Positions 26,481-34,917 of a DNA stretch of 44,320 bases are shown in pieces. The stretch covers positions 1 through 44,320 of the forward strand of contig QCUI01000009.1 of NCBI GenBank assembly GCA_003210775.1, in the 5' to 3' direction. The notes beneath the pieces were generated by a model that was not told the DNA's origin, did no database searches, and worked only from the letters and a program-made list of their open reading frames with translations. The DNA is from Synechococcus sp. AG-679-A04 (GTDB lineage: Bacteria > Cyanobacteriota > Cyanobacteriia > PCC-6307 > Cyanobiaceae). Positions within the stretch are counted from its first letter, which is position 1. Each line of letters starts with the position of its first letter. Made by a program: the position numbers and the translations under genes.

Positions 26481-28382
26481 TCAGGTCCCTTTGCTGACAA
26501 GCTCAGACATCAGTTTGGCACTGCGTGTCTGGAAGCCCGCTAGTTCATTGGGTTCCAAGCCTCCCACTCCCAGACGCGCCATGTCATAAAGGTGTAAAGC
26601 CAGCTCCGAAGCCAGTCGTTTGCTGGGTGAAGATTGTTCGCTGCCGACAAGAACACCACCTGCTGACAATCTCAGCAGTCCTTCCACGAGTGGATGCCGA
26701 CGGTTGATCAGCAGTACGTGATGCTCAGGTAACCCTGGCAAGCGTTGATCCATCAGAGCTCCCATGTCATTCATGCGTCGCATTTGCTCCGGAAGCAGGA
26801 TCATCGCTGGTGGAGCCTCTTCGCCTCCTTTCAGCGCCTGTACCTGAATGGTGACTTTGTCGTTATTGAGTGCCTCCTTGATGAGGCTTCTGATTGACTC
26901 ACTCTGCGTTTCACCATCCTGGTCACTGATTTCTGGCTTTTCATCGCGCAGACTTTCGTCCAGCTCCGCATCCACTCTTTGGAATTTGAACTGATCGTTG
27001 GTTGCTTCAAGCCAGGGCAGAAACTGGCTATCGATGACCGTTTCGGCGAAGATCACCTCAGCCCCTTGGCTTCTCCAAAGCGACAGTGCTCCCGCTTGAG
27101 CCACTTCATCAGTGCAGTAGAGAATGCGTTTGGATTGCGTGTCTGAAAGCCTGCTCTGATACGACAGCAAGGTTGTGTAATTTTTTTCTCCGGCCTTGAT
27201 TGGTTCTGCTTCTCCTTCAGTCGATTGAGCAGTTGTTGTAAACAGAATTAGTTCTGATACTTGCTCAGCAAACTTGTCGTCTTCCATGGCACCGATCTTC
27301 ACAAACGGTGCCAGAGAGTCCCACGCTTTTGCATAATCCTCTGGTTGATCTTTTTTCAGGCTTTTTAATCTGTCAGCGACCTTCTTTGCAACAAAATTGC
27401 CAATGGATCTGACTTTTCGATCTGTTTGCAGGGCACTTCTGCTGACATTCAGTGGAATATCTGGAGAATCAATGACTCCTCTCAGAGGAAGTAAATAACG
27501 CGGAACAATTTCCTTGATTGAATCGCTCACGTAAACTTGATTGCAATACAGTCGAATATCACCCTTTTCCCAATCAGCTCGTCCTACAGATTGAGGGAAG
27601 AAAAGTATCCCCTGCAGTGTATAGGGATAGTCAGTATTTAAGTGAACCCAGAGCAGAGGGTCCCCCTGAAAGGGATAGAGATAGTGATAAAGATCGATAT
27701 AGTCCTGGTCGGACATCTCCCTAGGATTTCTTCTCCAGGCCGGGTTCCTTTTATTGACACTTTCGCCCTCGAGTTGAACATCGATGGGCATGAAGTCGCA
27801 GTACTGAGTGATTAGTGTGCGTAACCTCGCAGGCTCCAGGTACTCCAGTTCATCTTCCATTAAATGAAGGATGACGTCCGTTCCAGGCTCAGTTCTATCG
27901 TGACTCTCCAGTTTAAATGCGGGAGATCCATCACATACCCAGCGAACCGCTTCGCTATCGGGACGGGCTGATCGTGTGATCAGCTCAACCTCCTTGGCAA
28001 CCATAAAACTGGAATAGAAGCCAAGGCCGAAATGGCCAATGATGGCATCCGATTCTTGTTTGTATTTCTCTAGAAAATCCTCCGCGCTGGAGAACGCCAC
28101 TTGGTTTATGTATCTTTTCACTTCATCGGCAGTCATGCCGATTCCGTTATCACTGATTTTGACTGTTTTTGCTTCTCGATCAACAGTAATGTTGATCAGA
28201 CCCTCATCTGCCTCAGAGCAATCACCCGCCATGGCTGCCATGCGGCGTTTGCTGATGGCATCGGTACCGTTACTAACCAGTTCTCTTAGGAAAACTTCGT
28301 GGCCTGAATAAACGGCCTTCTTGATGATTGGGAAAATGTTTTCGGTATGGATCTGAATCTGACCCTGTTCAAGCACCGACAT
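26481..28382 (-). CDS. htpG: Molecular chaperone HtpG (Hsp90)
   Basis: HtpG is the bacterial Hsp90, an ATP-dependent dimeric chaperone; in Synechococcus it protects phycobilisome and other proteins under heat and light stress. The 633-aa protein starts MSVLEQGQIQIHTENIFP (a GTG two codons upstream also exists). The GHKL ATP site is visible: VFLRELVSNGTDAISKRR (about 34-51), DNGIGMT, and GHFGLGFYSSFMVA (about 118-131). The usual motif is SNASDA, here SNGTDA. The middle domain has the catalytic-loop type segment VSRSALQTDR. It follows the ferredoxin gene by 78 bp. Confidence 0.96.
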   Translation of the reverse strand: MSVLEQGQIQIHTENIFPIIKKAVYSGHEVFLRELVSNGTDAISKRRMAAMAGDCSEADEGLINITVDREAKTVKISDNGIGMTADEVKRYINQVAFSSAEDFLEKYKQESDAIIGHFGLGFYSSFMVAKEVELITRSARPDSEAVRWVCDGSPAFKLESHDRTEPGTDVILHLMEDELEYLEPARLRTLITQYCDFMPIDVQLEGESVNKRNPAWRRNPREMSDQDYIDLYHYLYPFQGDPLLWVHLNTDYPYTLQGILFFPQSVGRADWEKGDIRLYCNQVYVSDSIKEIVPRYLLPLRGVIDSPDIPLNVSRSALQTDRKVRSIGNFVAKKVADRLKSLKKDQPEDYAKAWDSLAPFVKIGAMEDDKFAEQVSELILFTTTAQSTEGEAEPIKAGEKNYTTLLSYQSRLSDTQSKRILYCTDEVAQAGALSLWRSQGAEVIFAETVIDSQFLPWLEATNDQFKFQRVDAELDESLRDEKPEISDQDGETQSESIRSLIKEALNNDKVTIQVQALKGGEEAPPAMILLPEQMRRMNDMGALMDQRLPGLPEHHVLLINRRHPLVEGLLRLSAGGVLVGSEQSSPSKRLASELALHLYDMARLGVGGLEPNELAGFQTRSAKLMSELVSKGT

Positions 28383-28460
28383 CAGCACGCATAAGCTTGC
28401 TGAAAATTAGTCATGGTGGCCGCTGTTGATCAAGAGGTTGCTTGGTGAGTTTCCCGTACG

Positions 28461-28691
28461 TCAGCGCGGCTGGGGCCGTTGGAGGTCTGATCGTTCCTCA
28501 GGCAGGATCGCCCCTTCGATGGGACAGATCTGCAGGCAGACGCTGCAGTTAATGCAGGTCTCGAAATCAATCCAGTAATACTCAGTCCCCTTTGAGTTTT
28601 CACCGTTTCCAGCTGTGATGCAAGCGACAGGACAGGCGTCGACGCAATCGGCCATTCCTTCGCAGACATCGGTCACGATCGTGTGGGCCAT
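28461..28691 (-). CDS. Bacterial-type 7Fe/8Fe ferredoxin
   Basis: A 76-aa electron carrier with two iron-sulfur motifs: Cys10, Cys16, Cys20, Cys24 (CEGMADCVDACPVAC) and Cys46, Cys49, Cys52, Cys56 (CINCSVCLQICP). The second is a classic 4Fe-4S motif. The first has C-x5-C-x3-C-x3-C spacing, as in ferredoxins that bind 3Fe-4S or a second 4Fe-4S cluster. Such proteins serve as low-potential electron donors; the partner is unknown. It lies 24 bp downstream of hisZ and before htpG on the same strand. Confidence 0.93.
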   Translation of the reverse strand: MAHTIVTDVCEGMADCVDACPVACITAGNGENSKGTEYYWIDFETCINCSVCLQICPIEGAILPEERSDLQRPQPR

Positions 28692-28715
28692 GCATCCCTT
28701 CAGTGTCGGCTGACT

Positions 28716-29894
28716 TTAGGGATCGATCCATTCGAGGCTGTCGCAGCCTGACTGTTTCAGACGATTCATCGCTTCTGCATGATCGTCACAGACACGATGA
28801 TCAAGCACGCTGATCCTCCCCTGCTGGTGGAGTGCCATCTGGAGTTGCAATGCCATCTCCATGGTTTGCCTGGGCCCGTAACAGATCAGTGTCGCTGTCT
28901 CTTCATGGTTAGTGGCGACGGAATCTCCTGGAAGATTCCTGATGTCATCTACGCAGTAGCTGAATCCCAGACCTGTTGCCTCAGCGCCTTCACCGCCAAG
29001 TCTCTTGACTAGCGAGTCGTATCTTCCGCCCCGGGCAATCACAACAGGAGCCGATGTTCCCTGACAGACCAGTTGCAGCAAGATGCCGTCGTAAAGCTCG
29101 TAATGAGGTTGGAATGTGGGGTCAAGTTGCAGTTGCAGTCCCGACTCCTCAGCAAGAGGATGCAGATGCGTGAACAGTCTTTTTAGCTGCTTCAGCACCC
29201 CTTGATTCGGATACTGCGCATCCAGTGAGTGGAGGATGTCCTGGGGCGTGCCTCGTCGGTCGAGCCAGAAGGCCAAATTGTCATGGGCATCGTTGGCTAA
29301 TCCCAGTTCCTGCAGTCCCAGACGGTCGTACTGACTCAGACAGGCACGGATCTTGTTTCGCTGCCTGGATTCGAAGGGTTCAAGCAACAGCTCCATCAGG
29401 CTTGTGTGCCCGATCAACAGCCTTGGTTGATGGCTGCTGTTCAGGTTCAGGCCTTTAAGTGATGCCAATAAAAGACTGAACAATTCGAGTTCCGACTCAA
29501 CCCCTAGACCTCCAAAGAGCTCAACACCGCAATGAAGGTTCTCCTCAATGCACTGGCCTCCTTCATCGGCCGTTCTGGATTCGAAGACCGTTCCGCAACT
29601 CCAGAGTCTCAGTGGTCGCTGACGCTCTAGCAGCCTTGTGCAGGCTGCTCTGGCAATGGAGGCTGTCAGTTCCGGTCTCAATCCCAGTGGTTCATCCGAA
29701 ACAAGTCGCACGATGTCGCGGCTGTCAATAGCCCCTCCCGCCTTGAGAGTGTCCATTCGTTCAATCCTGGGAGGCGTGACTTCTTCGTATCCCCAAAGAC
29801 GAAACACCTCGGCCAGGGTTTCCCTGAGTTCCTGGTTGCGTTGAACCTGCTGAGGATTGAGATCTCTCACTCCTGAGGCGGGTTGCAGGGCCAT
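28716..29894 (-). CDS. hisZ: ATP phosphoribosyltransferase regulatory subunit HisZ
   Basis: HisZ is a catalytically inactive homologue of histidyl-tRNA synthetase that binds short-form HisG and allows histidine feedback at the first step of histidine synthesis. The 392-aa protein has the class II synthetase layout (GYEEVTPPRIERMDTL near residue 35, RPELTASIARAACTRLL around 72, GGRYDSLVKRLGGEG around 290) and ends without the HisRS anticodon domain of full length. The DUF short length and lack of a full C-terminal domain favour HisZ over HisS. It follows the inositol-phosphatase-like gene by 42 bp. Confidence 0.92.
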   Translation of the reverse strand: MALQPASGVRDLNPQQVQRNQELRETLAEVFRLWGYEEVTPPRIERMDTLKAGGAIDSRDIVRLVSDEPLGLRPELTASIARAACTRLLERQRPLRLWSCGTVFESRTADEGGQCIEENLHCGVELFGGLGVESELELFSLLLASLKGLNLNSSHQPRLLIGHTSLMELLLEPFESRQRNKIRACLSQYDRLGLQELGLANDAHDNLAFWLDRRGTPQDILHSLDAQYPNQGVLKQLKRLFTHLHPLAEESGLQLQLDPTFQPHYELYDGILLQLVCQGTSAPVVIARGGRYDSLVKRLGGEGAEATGLGFSYCVDDIRNLPGDSVATNHEETATLICYGPRQTMEMALQLQMALHQQGRISVLDHRVCDDHAEAMNRLKQSGCDSLEWIDP

Positions 29895-29936
29895 CGCGCC
29901 TGTTGCTGCTTCGATCAGGATCCCATGGCTTGGGTT

Positions 29937-30806
29937 TCAGTCTGAATAGAGCCGTTGTGCGAGAGGCTCGATCCCTTCGAGCTCGCTCTGCAGAGCGGTG
30001 TGAAGACCAGGGCCAGTGGCGAGAATTCGACCCGACGACACGTCGTAATTCTGGGCTCGGTAATCACTGACCTCGCCTCCTGCGATCACCACCAATGCAG
30101 CGCCAGCTGTCAGATCCCAGGGGGATAGGCCTCGCTCCCAGTAGCCGTCGACTCGACCTGCAGCCACATAGGCCAGATCAACAGCTGCGGCTCCACCGCG
30201 TCGCACCCCCCTTGTCTTATGGGTTAAACGGCAGAACTCCGCGTAGTTGTTGTCCAAGCGTTCTCTTCTGTCATAGGCAAATCCGGTGACCAGAAGACTG
30301 TCTTCCAGCGTTGAGCAGCTGCTCACCTGGATGCGTTGATCATTGAGGAACGTCCCTGTACCGGGACAGCACCAGAACACCTCCTGCAAAAAAGGGACAG
30401 CCACCGCTCCGAGGATCGGAAGACCTCTCCAAAGCAGGCCGATGGATGTGGCGAAAAAGGGGTAGCCATGAGCGAAATTCGTCGTGCCATCGAGGGGATC
30501 AACACACCAGCACAGCTCTGAAACATCACCCTGTGCTCCGGATTCCTCGGCCAGAACGGGAATCTCAGGGGTTGCCTCGTCAAGAACACTCAGCACGGCC
30601 TTCTCAGCAGCCAGATCGGCATCGGTTACCAGATCCCCAGCCCTTGCTTTCTGACGGATTGAGACGAGTTGCCCGTAGTGCTGCATCAGTACCGATCCAC
30701 CAAGATCGGCTGTCGATCTGGCGACCTTACTGAGTTCTTCAAGTCTCAGCGACGTCAGGCCGGCCTCTGCGGCGGCTGCATTGCAATCGAGATGTGGTTG
30801 CTTCAT
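29937..30806 (-). CDS. Inositol monophosphatase family protein
   Basis: The 289-aa protein has the Mg-dependent phosphatase motifs: TDADLAAEKAV (about residue 61), LAEESG (metal-binding Glu), WCVDPLDGTTNFAHG (about 106-120) and SPWDLTAGAALVVIAGG (about 228). Family members hydrolyse inositol phosphate, fructose 1,6-bisphosphate, PAP or histidinol phosphate; the last is attractive because hisZ is next, but this is inference. Its ATG overlaps the stop of the upstream ferredoxin as ATGA, implying coupling. Confidence 0.9.
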   Translation of the reverse strand: MKQPHLDCNAAAAEAGLTSLRLEELSKVARSTADLGGSVLMQHYGQLVSIRQKARAGDLVTDADLAAEKAVLSVLDEATPEIPVLAEESGAQGDVSELCWCVDPLDGTTNFAHGYPFFATSIGLLWRGLPILGAVAVPFLQEVFWCCPGTGTFLNDQRIQVSSCSTLEDSLLVTGFAYDRRERLDNNYAEFCRLTHKTRGVRRGGAAAVDLAYVAAGRVDGYWERGLSPWDLTAGAALVVIAGGEVSDYRAQNYDVSSGRILATGPGLHTALQSELEGIEPLAQRLYSD

Positions 30807-31186
30807 TCCTTCCAGGTTTCGAGTTCCTCAAGAGGGATGTCACGCGTGATCGATCCTCTGCCGAAGTGGCGACCGAATTGCAGGTCGTAGACCTCATCCT
30901 CATCTTGTGTTTCAGCGACAAGCGGGCCAATGGCTCTGGCCACGCAGAGAAGTCCATAGCCCTTGGCTCTCAGCTCTTTGGAGAGCCCCATGGCTTCCTG
31001 TTGATCCAGTTCTCCATGCTGGACGCGAACAGCGCAACTTGTGCAGCATCCATTCCGACATGAAAAAGGCAGTGGATCTCCCTGTTGTTCAAAGCTCTGC
31101 AGGATGTAATCACCCTCGGGCACATCATGGGAAATCACCCGACCTTGCTGCCTCCAGTGGATAGTGACCCGATGAGTCGGCCTCAT
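30803..31186 (-). CDS. [2Fe-2S] plant-type ferredoxin
   Basis: A 127-aa protein with the beta-grasp ferredoxin fold and cluster ligands Cys43, Cys48, Cys51 and Cys81 (FSCRNGCCTSCAVRV, then GLLCVA). An extra Cys47 sits in the loop. It is longer than photosynthetic PetF (about 97 aa) because of a C-terminal extension of some 35 acidic residues (from about residue 92). This is a divergent ferredoxin, probably with a dedicated partner rather than photosystem I as main donor. It is the first gene of the run toward htpG; divergent from tRNA-Ser. Confidence 0.92.
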   Translation of the reverse strand: MRPTHRVTIHWRQQGRVISHDVPEGDYILQSFEQQGDPLPFSCRNGCCTSCAVRVQHGELDQQEAMGLSKELRAKGYGLLCVARAIGPLVAETQDEDEVYDLQFGRHFGRGSITRDIPLEELETWKE

Positions 31187-31238
31187 TCAGTGCAGATGGA
31201 AACGCCCTGCTACATTCTGACGTGCCAGACGAGTCCCT

Positions 31239-31325
31239 GGAGAGGTGGCCGAGTGGTCGAAGGCGCAGCACTGGAAATGCTGTATAGGGGCAACTCTATC
31301 GAGGGTTCGAATCCCTCCCTCTCCG
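31239..31325 (+). tRNA. tRNA-Ser (anticodon GGA)
   Basis: An 87-nt class II tRNA. Acceptor arms GGAGAGG (31239-31245) and CCTCTCC (31318-31324) pair fully; the anticodon stem CAGCA/TGCTG encloses loop CTGGAAA with GGA at 31273-31275; a long variable arm follows, as in tRNA-Ser; the T arm is GAGGG TTCGAAT CCCTC. The discriminator is G, usual for serine. The CCA tail is not encoded. It reads UCC and UCU codons. Confidence 0.97.
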
Positions 31326-31338
31326 TTCTCTAACACTT

Positions 31339-31363
31339 AACCCCTCACATGGAGGGGTTTTTT
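31339..31363 (+). terminator. Terminator of tRNA-Ser
   Basis: Stem AACCCCTC / GAGGGGTT with a five-base loop, running into TTTTTT, 14 bp after the tRNA. Flanking CTAACA and TGTTAG extend the dyad outward. A canonical intrinsic terminator. Confidence 0.93.
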
Positions 31364-31684
31364 GTTAGGCATGGAGTGGCTCTGCTTCACCTCCAGGCTG
31401 AAAGTCTCTGAATTTGTTATGGATATGTTCGAGAAATAAAAACTCTCGATTTATTATTTAATGATTGGCAGATATAGTGACCCCCGGCTATTTTTGTGGT
31501 TCAAGCTGTTAGTCAAAAGGTGACAATTTGTATTGGATGACGCAGCTTCAGTCGATTCGACCATGCTCACCCAATCTTCAGCATAAGTCTGCCTGGGTCG
31601 CATGCAAATACATCAACTGTGTATCGTCGTCGATCCCTGCATAGAGATCCCATTTAGAGGAAACAGAGCTTGGATACCATTGCT
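31364..31684. other. Gene-free AT-rich spacer after tRNA-Ser
   Basis: About 320 bp with no frame worth calling. It contains an AT-rich core around 31430-31470 but no recognised RNA motif, hairpin with U tail or repeat. Together with the stretch up to 32037 it is the second longest gene-poor part of the window. Confidence 0.55.
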
Positions 31685-31846
31685 ATGAATCTCAAGGTCG
31701 ATTTAGTTTTACTTCTGCATGATATTTGGTATTTCAAAGACGAATCAAGCGACAGCCGGATTGAGCACATTTGGTCTTCCAAAATGGCAAGCTTTGCCTT
31801 GTGGGATAGCGCTTGGAAGAATATCAGTATCCTATGCAGTAAATAA
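31685..31846 (+). CDS. Doubtful small ORF, 53 aa
   Basis: An ATG frame encodes MNLKVDLVLLLHDIWYFKDE followed by a Trp-rich segment, ending at TAA 31844-31846. The composition (hydrophobic start, several Trp, charged middle) looks more protein-like than chance, but there is no Shine-Dalgarno and it overlaps an alternative 74-codon frame (31719-31943). It may be a gene remnant. Function unknown. Confidence 0.22.
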   Translation: MNLKVDLVLLLHDIWYFKDESSDSRIEHIWSSKMASFALWDSAWKNISILCSK

Positions 31847-31936
31847 TCAAACTGCTGATTCGAACTTATCTAGAAAACAGCTGAGGCCAAGCTTGGCCCA
31901 TGATGCACGTTTTCAAGAAGTGCGAGTTGCGGCCTC

Positions 31937-31976
31937 TCCGTAGTTTACCGGTTCTACGGATTTGTTTTTTGATTGG
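31937..31976 (+). terminator. Terminator-like hairpin in the gene-poor region
   Basis: Arms TCCGTAG and CTACGGA (7 bp, 10-nt loop with an inner ACCGGT palindrome) are followed by ATTTGTTTTTT-type sequence (TTTGTTTTTTG) on the plus strand. This fits an intrinsic terminator, although no sure plus-strand gene precedes it. It hints at a short transcript such as a small RNA or small ORF between 31364 and 31940. Confidence 0.5.
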
Positions 31977-32037
31977 CACGCTCTCAGCGAATGATTTCCA
32001 ATGAATGATGCCTTCAATACATCCACCAATCGCTTGA

Positions 32038-32853
32038 TCAGCCGAATCGCCCCGACACGTAATCCTGTGTGGCTTGTTGAGATGGTGAATTGAAGATCAT
32101 ATCTGTTTCATTGAACTCCACGAGGTAGCCGACTTTTCCAGAGCCTCCTTCAACCGCTTCAGCATTAAAGAACGCAGTCATGTCACTCACTCTCAAGGCC
32201 TGCTGCATATTGTGCGTGACAATCACAATTGTGAAACTCTTCTTTAACTCATGCATTGTTTCCTCGATTTTCAATGTCGAGATTGGATCCAGTGCTGAAC
32301 AGGGCTCATCCATCAGAATCACTTCTGGTTGAATCGCAATTGTGCGCGCAATACAGAGGCGTTGTTGTTGTCCTCCGGATAATGAATATCCACTTTCGTT
32401 GAGCTTATCCTTGCACTCATCCCAGACTGCCGCCTGGCGTAGTGAGCGCTCTATCAGTTCATCCATGTCTCCTGTATATCCATTAATACGTGCGCCAAAG
32501 GCAATGTTTTCATAGATACTTTTAGGGAATGGGTTTGGTTGCTGGAAAACCATTCCGATACGTCGTCTTACCTCTACTGGATCAACTGATGGAGCGTATA
32601 GATCTGCGCCATCAAATAAAACTCGCCCTTTCAGGCTGCATCCTTCGATTAGATCGTTCATCCGGTTCATGGCCCTTAGAACAGTTGATTTGCCACATCC
32701 AGATGGCCCGATGAATGCTGTGACCTTGCCTCGTGGTATGTCGCAATAAACGTTCCTAACAGCCTCATAACTGCCGTAACTGATCGTTGTGTTCTGAATC
32801 GAGAGGCAGATGTCTGATGAGACTTCTGAGCTTGGTGTAGTGGTGGAAGTCAT
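32038..32853 (-). CDS. pstB: Phosphate ABC transporter ATPase PstB
   Basis: PstB powers high-affinity phosphate import. The 271-aa protein shows Walker [10 protein letters not shown] (49-57), the PstB-typical [19 protein letters not shown] (102-120), signature LSGGQQQR (158-165), Walker [14 protein letters not shown] and the H-loop [13 protein letters not shown]. Length is standard. It is the last gene of the minus-strand pstC-pstA-pstB set, 63 bp after pstA. Expression is normally under PhoB control; I see no certain Pho box here. Confidence 0.97.
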   Translation of the reverse strand: MTSTTTPSSEVSSDICLSIQNTTISYGSYEAVRNVYCDIPRGKVTAFIGPSGCGKSTVLRAMNRMNDLIEGCSLKGRVLFDGADLYAPSVDPVEVRRRIGMVFQQPNPFPKSIYENIAFGARINGYTGDMDELIERSLRQAAVWDECKDKLNESGYSLSGGQQQRLCIARTIAIQPEVILMDEPCSALDPISTLKIEETMHELKKSFTIVIVTHNMQQALRVSDMTAFFNAEAVEGGSGKVGYLVEFNETDMIFNSPSQQATQDYVSGRFG

Positions 32854-32916
32854 GAAGGCTGATGCGGTACGGATGGAGCGCGAGATGAATATCTGGACTG
32901 ATGGAAGTTGTTTAGG

Positions 32917-33822
32917 TCAACTAGCAGCAAATCGTCTGAGCCAGCGTGCAAATAGATTAATAATGAGGATAAAGAGCACTAGTACAAACGAGGCTGCCCA
33001 TGCCAATTCATTTTGGGCTGGATAGGGCAGTCGTGCATAGTTGTAAATCAGCACTGACAGTGTTGCGATAGGATTGAAGATTGAGTTGATACCCTGGGGC
33101 CAGTAACTGGAGAACAAAGCCGTAAAGATTAAAGGTGCGGTCTCTCCTGCGGCTCTAGCAATCGAAAGAACGACTCCCGTTGCTATGGGGGTAAATGCTG
33201 ACGGCAATGTAATTCTCAGGATCGTGACAAACCTGGAGGCCCCTACTCCCAAGGCTGCACGTCGAAGATCATCAGAGACCAGCTTTAGACCTTCATCAGT
33301 TGTTTTGATGACTGTTGGTAGCATCAGTATTGATAAGGCAATTCCTCCTGCAAGTGCACTGTAGGAATTGCCAAATATAATTTTTGTTTTCACGATTGCG
33401 ATATAGACAAAGACGCCAGCGATGATCGACGGAACGCCTGCCATCACGTTCGTACCAAATCGAATGAATTGAGCGAAACTTCCACCACGTGAATATTCGG
33501 CAAGAAATATTCCTCCCCCAACACCAACTGGAATTGCGATTAGTGCTGAAATGAAGGTCACCAAGACTGTGCCGATGACAGCGTTTCCAATTCCCTCGCC
33601 CGGCAAGCCTGATGATCTCGCGGTGAACAGGCTGAGGTTAAGCATGCCACCTCCTTTGACCAACACATATGCCAGCACAGCAATTAATGGAAGTACAGCA
33701 ATTGCAGCAAACAAACCAGCAAGAATGGTGAGCATTCTGTTGATTACATTTCGCCTGAGCCCTTGTCTATAAGTGAGATCCGGAACACCAAGAGCCAGAC
33801 GAGCTGTAGATGACAAAGTCAT
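32917..33822 (-). CDS. pstA: Phosphate ABC transporter permease PstA
   Basis: A 301-aa membrane permease with six predicted helices. Family features include the segment GVGGGIFLAEYSRGG (about residue 100), AGVPSIIAGVFVYIAIV, and the docking loop DDLRRAALGVGASRFVTILRITLP. It forms the channel with PstC. Its ATG is 2 bp after the pstC stop, so the two are translationally linked. Confidence 0.96.
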   Translation of the reverse strand: MTLSSTARLALGVPDLTYRQGLRRNVINRMLTILAGLFAAIAVLPLIAVLAYVLVKGGGMLNLSLFTARSSGLPGEGIGNAVIGTVLVTFISALIAIPVGVGGGIFLAEYSRGGSFAQFIRFGTNVMAGVPSIIAGVFVYIAIVKTKIIFGNSYSALAGGIALSILMLPTVIKTTDEGLKLVSDDLRRAALGVGASRFVTILRITLPSAFTPIATGVVLSIARAAGETAPLIFTALFSSYWPQGINSIFNPIATLSVLIYNYARLPYPAQNELAWAASFVLVLFILIINLFARWLRRFAAS

Positions 33823-33824
33823 GA

Positions 33825-34772
33825 TCAGTACTTCAGGCTGAGACGTTTAACCAGCCACTGGGCGATGATGTTCACTGCAAGGGTGAGGATCATGAGTACA
33901 AATGCGGCATACATCAAAGAGGACACTTGACTGGCATCTGCTTCACCAAACTGATTGGCAAGCATCGCTGAAATAGTGTTGCCGGGGGCGAGCAGTGACC
34001 AGCTGAAATTATTTGAATTACCAATAATCATCGTGACTGCCATCGTTTCACCCATGGCGCGTCCCAGGGCCAACATCACACCACCGACTATCCCTGAAAT
34101 TGCTGCGGGCAACATCACATTGAGAATGGCACCCCAGCGCGTTGTTCCCACTCCATAGGCCGCCTGTCGCAGCTGCATCGGTACTTGATTGAGAGAGTCT
34201 CTGGAGATGGCTGTGATGATCGGCAAGATCATGACCACCAGGATTAAGACCGCCGGCGCGATTCCGGGCCCTTTGGGTGCAGTGGAGAAAAGCGGTATCC
34301 AGCCGAGCGTTGTGTGAAGTAACTCCAGAAAAGGTTTGATGAAGGGTTCCATCACGAAGATGGCCCACAGGCCGAGCACAACTGATGGGATGGCTGCCAG
34401 CAGTTCAACCATCAATCCGATCAGCGTTCGGATTTTTAGAGGAATGATGTTTTCGGTGATGAAGATCGCTGTTCCCACGCCGAGAGGCACCGCAATCAGC
34501 AGTGCCAGCAGAGATGTCAACAGCGTTCCATAGATGGCTGTGAAGGCGCCGTATTCATCCTTAACGGGATTCCAGTTAGAGGTCACCAGAAATGACCAGC
34601 CGTATCGGCCCATGGAATCCAACGATCCCCAAAACACCACGATGAGGATCGCCAGCAGCACCATCGCCACCACCGAGGCCAAAGCGACCGCCAGGATCCT
34701 GAAGCCGGCATCCACCGATTTCTCCATCGGCGGACGTCGCCGTAAGAGATAAAGCTCCAACGACCTGGGCAT
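33825..34772 (-). CDS. pstC: Phosphate ABC transporter permease PstC
   Basis: A 315-aa permease with six predicted helices and the PstC features GVGTAIFITENIIP, LLAAIPSVVLGLWAIFVM and the docking loop MQLRQAAYGVGTTRWGAILNVMLP. It begins the pstC-pstA-pstB operon and is divergent from dnaK with 145 bp between. No pstS gene adjoins; the phosphate-binding protein must be encoded elsewhere, which is common in marine picocyanobacteria with several pstS copies. Confidence 0.96.
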   Translation of the reverse strand: MPRSLELYLLRRRPPMEKSVDAGFRILAVALASVVAMVLLAILIVVFWGSLDSMGRYGWSFLVTSNWNPVKDEYGAFTAIYGTLLTSLLALLIAVPLGVGTAIFITENIIPLKIRTLIGLMVELLAAIPSVVLGLWAIFVMEPFIKPFLELLHTTLGWIPLFSTAPKGPGIAPAVLILVVMILPIITAISRDSLNQVPMQLRQAAYGVGTTRWGAILNVMLPAAISGIVGGVMLALGRAMGETMAVTMIIGNSNNFSWSLLAPGNTISAMLANQFGEADASQVSSLMYAAFVLMILTLAVNIIAQWLVKRLSLKY

Positions 34773-34867
34773 TCTGTTATGAACAGATCATTGAAACGTA
34801 CCGGTCCAACGGCGCCCAGATCACTAAGGGAGCGTTAACTCAACCTGTGGGGTTGCGTATGCATGGG

Positions 34868-34911
34868 CTGTGTGAGAGCTGTTTGGGCCGTTACCGTGGG
34901 ACTTCACACAG
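34868..34911 (+). promoter_or_regulatory. Leader hairpin covering the dnaK ribosome binding site
   Basis: CTGTGTGA (34868-34875) can pair with TCACACAG (34904-34911), leaving a 28-nt loop. The downstream arm ends in the AG of AGGCG, the only Shine-Dalgarno candidate before the dnaK ATG at 34918. Folding would hide part of that site, as in RNA thermometers. The pairing is seen; the function is inferred. Confidence 0.4.
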
Positions 34912-34917
34912 GCGTTT

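Noticed and set aside
31640-31680. GGAAACAGAG near 31659, reminiscent of the Yfr2-type small RNA motif
   Set aside because: The match is a few bases and no flanking stem supports it.
34773-34917. Possible Pho box (GTTAACTCAACCT near 34836) between pstC and dnaK
   Set aside because: Only a loose resemblance to the cyanobacterial direct repeat; spacing and second half do not fit well enough to call.
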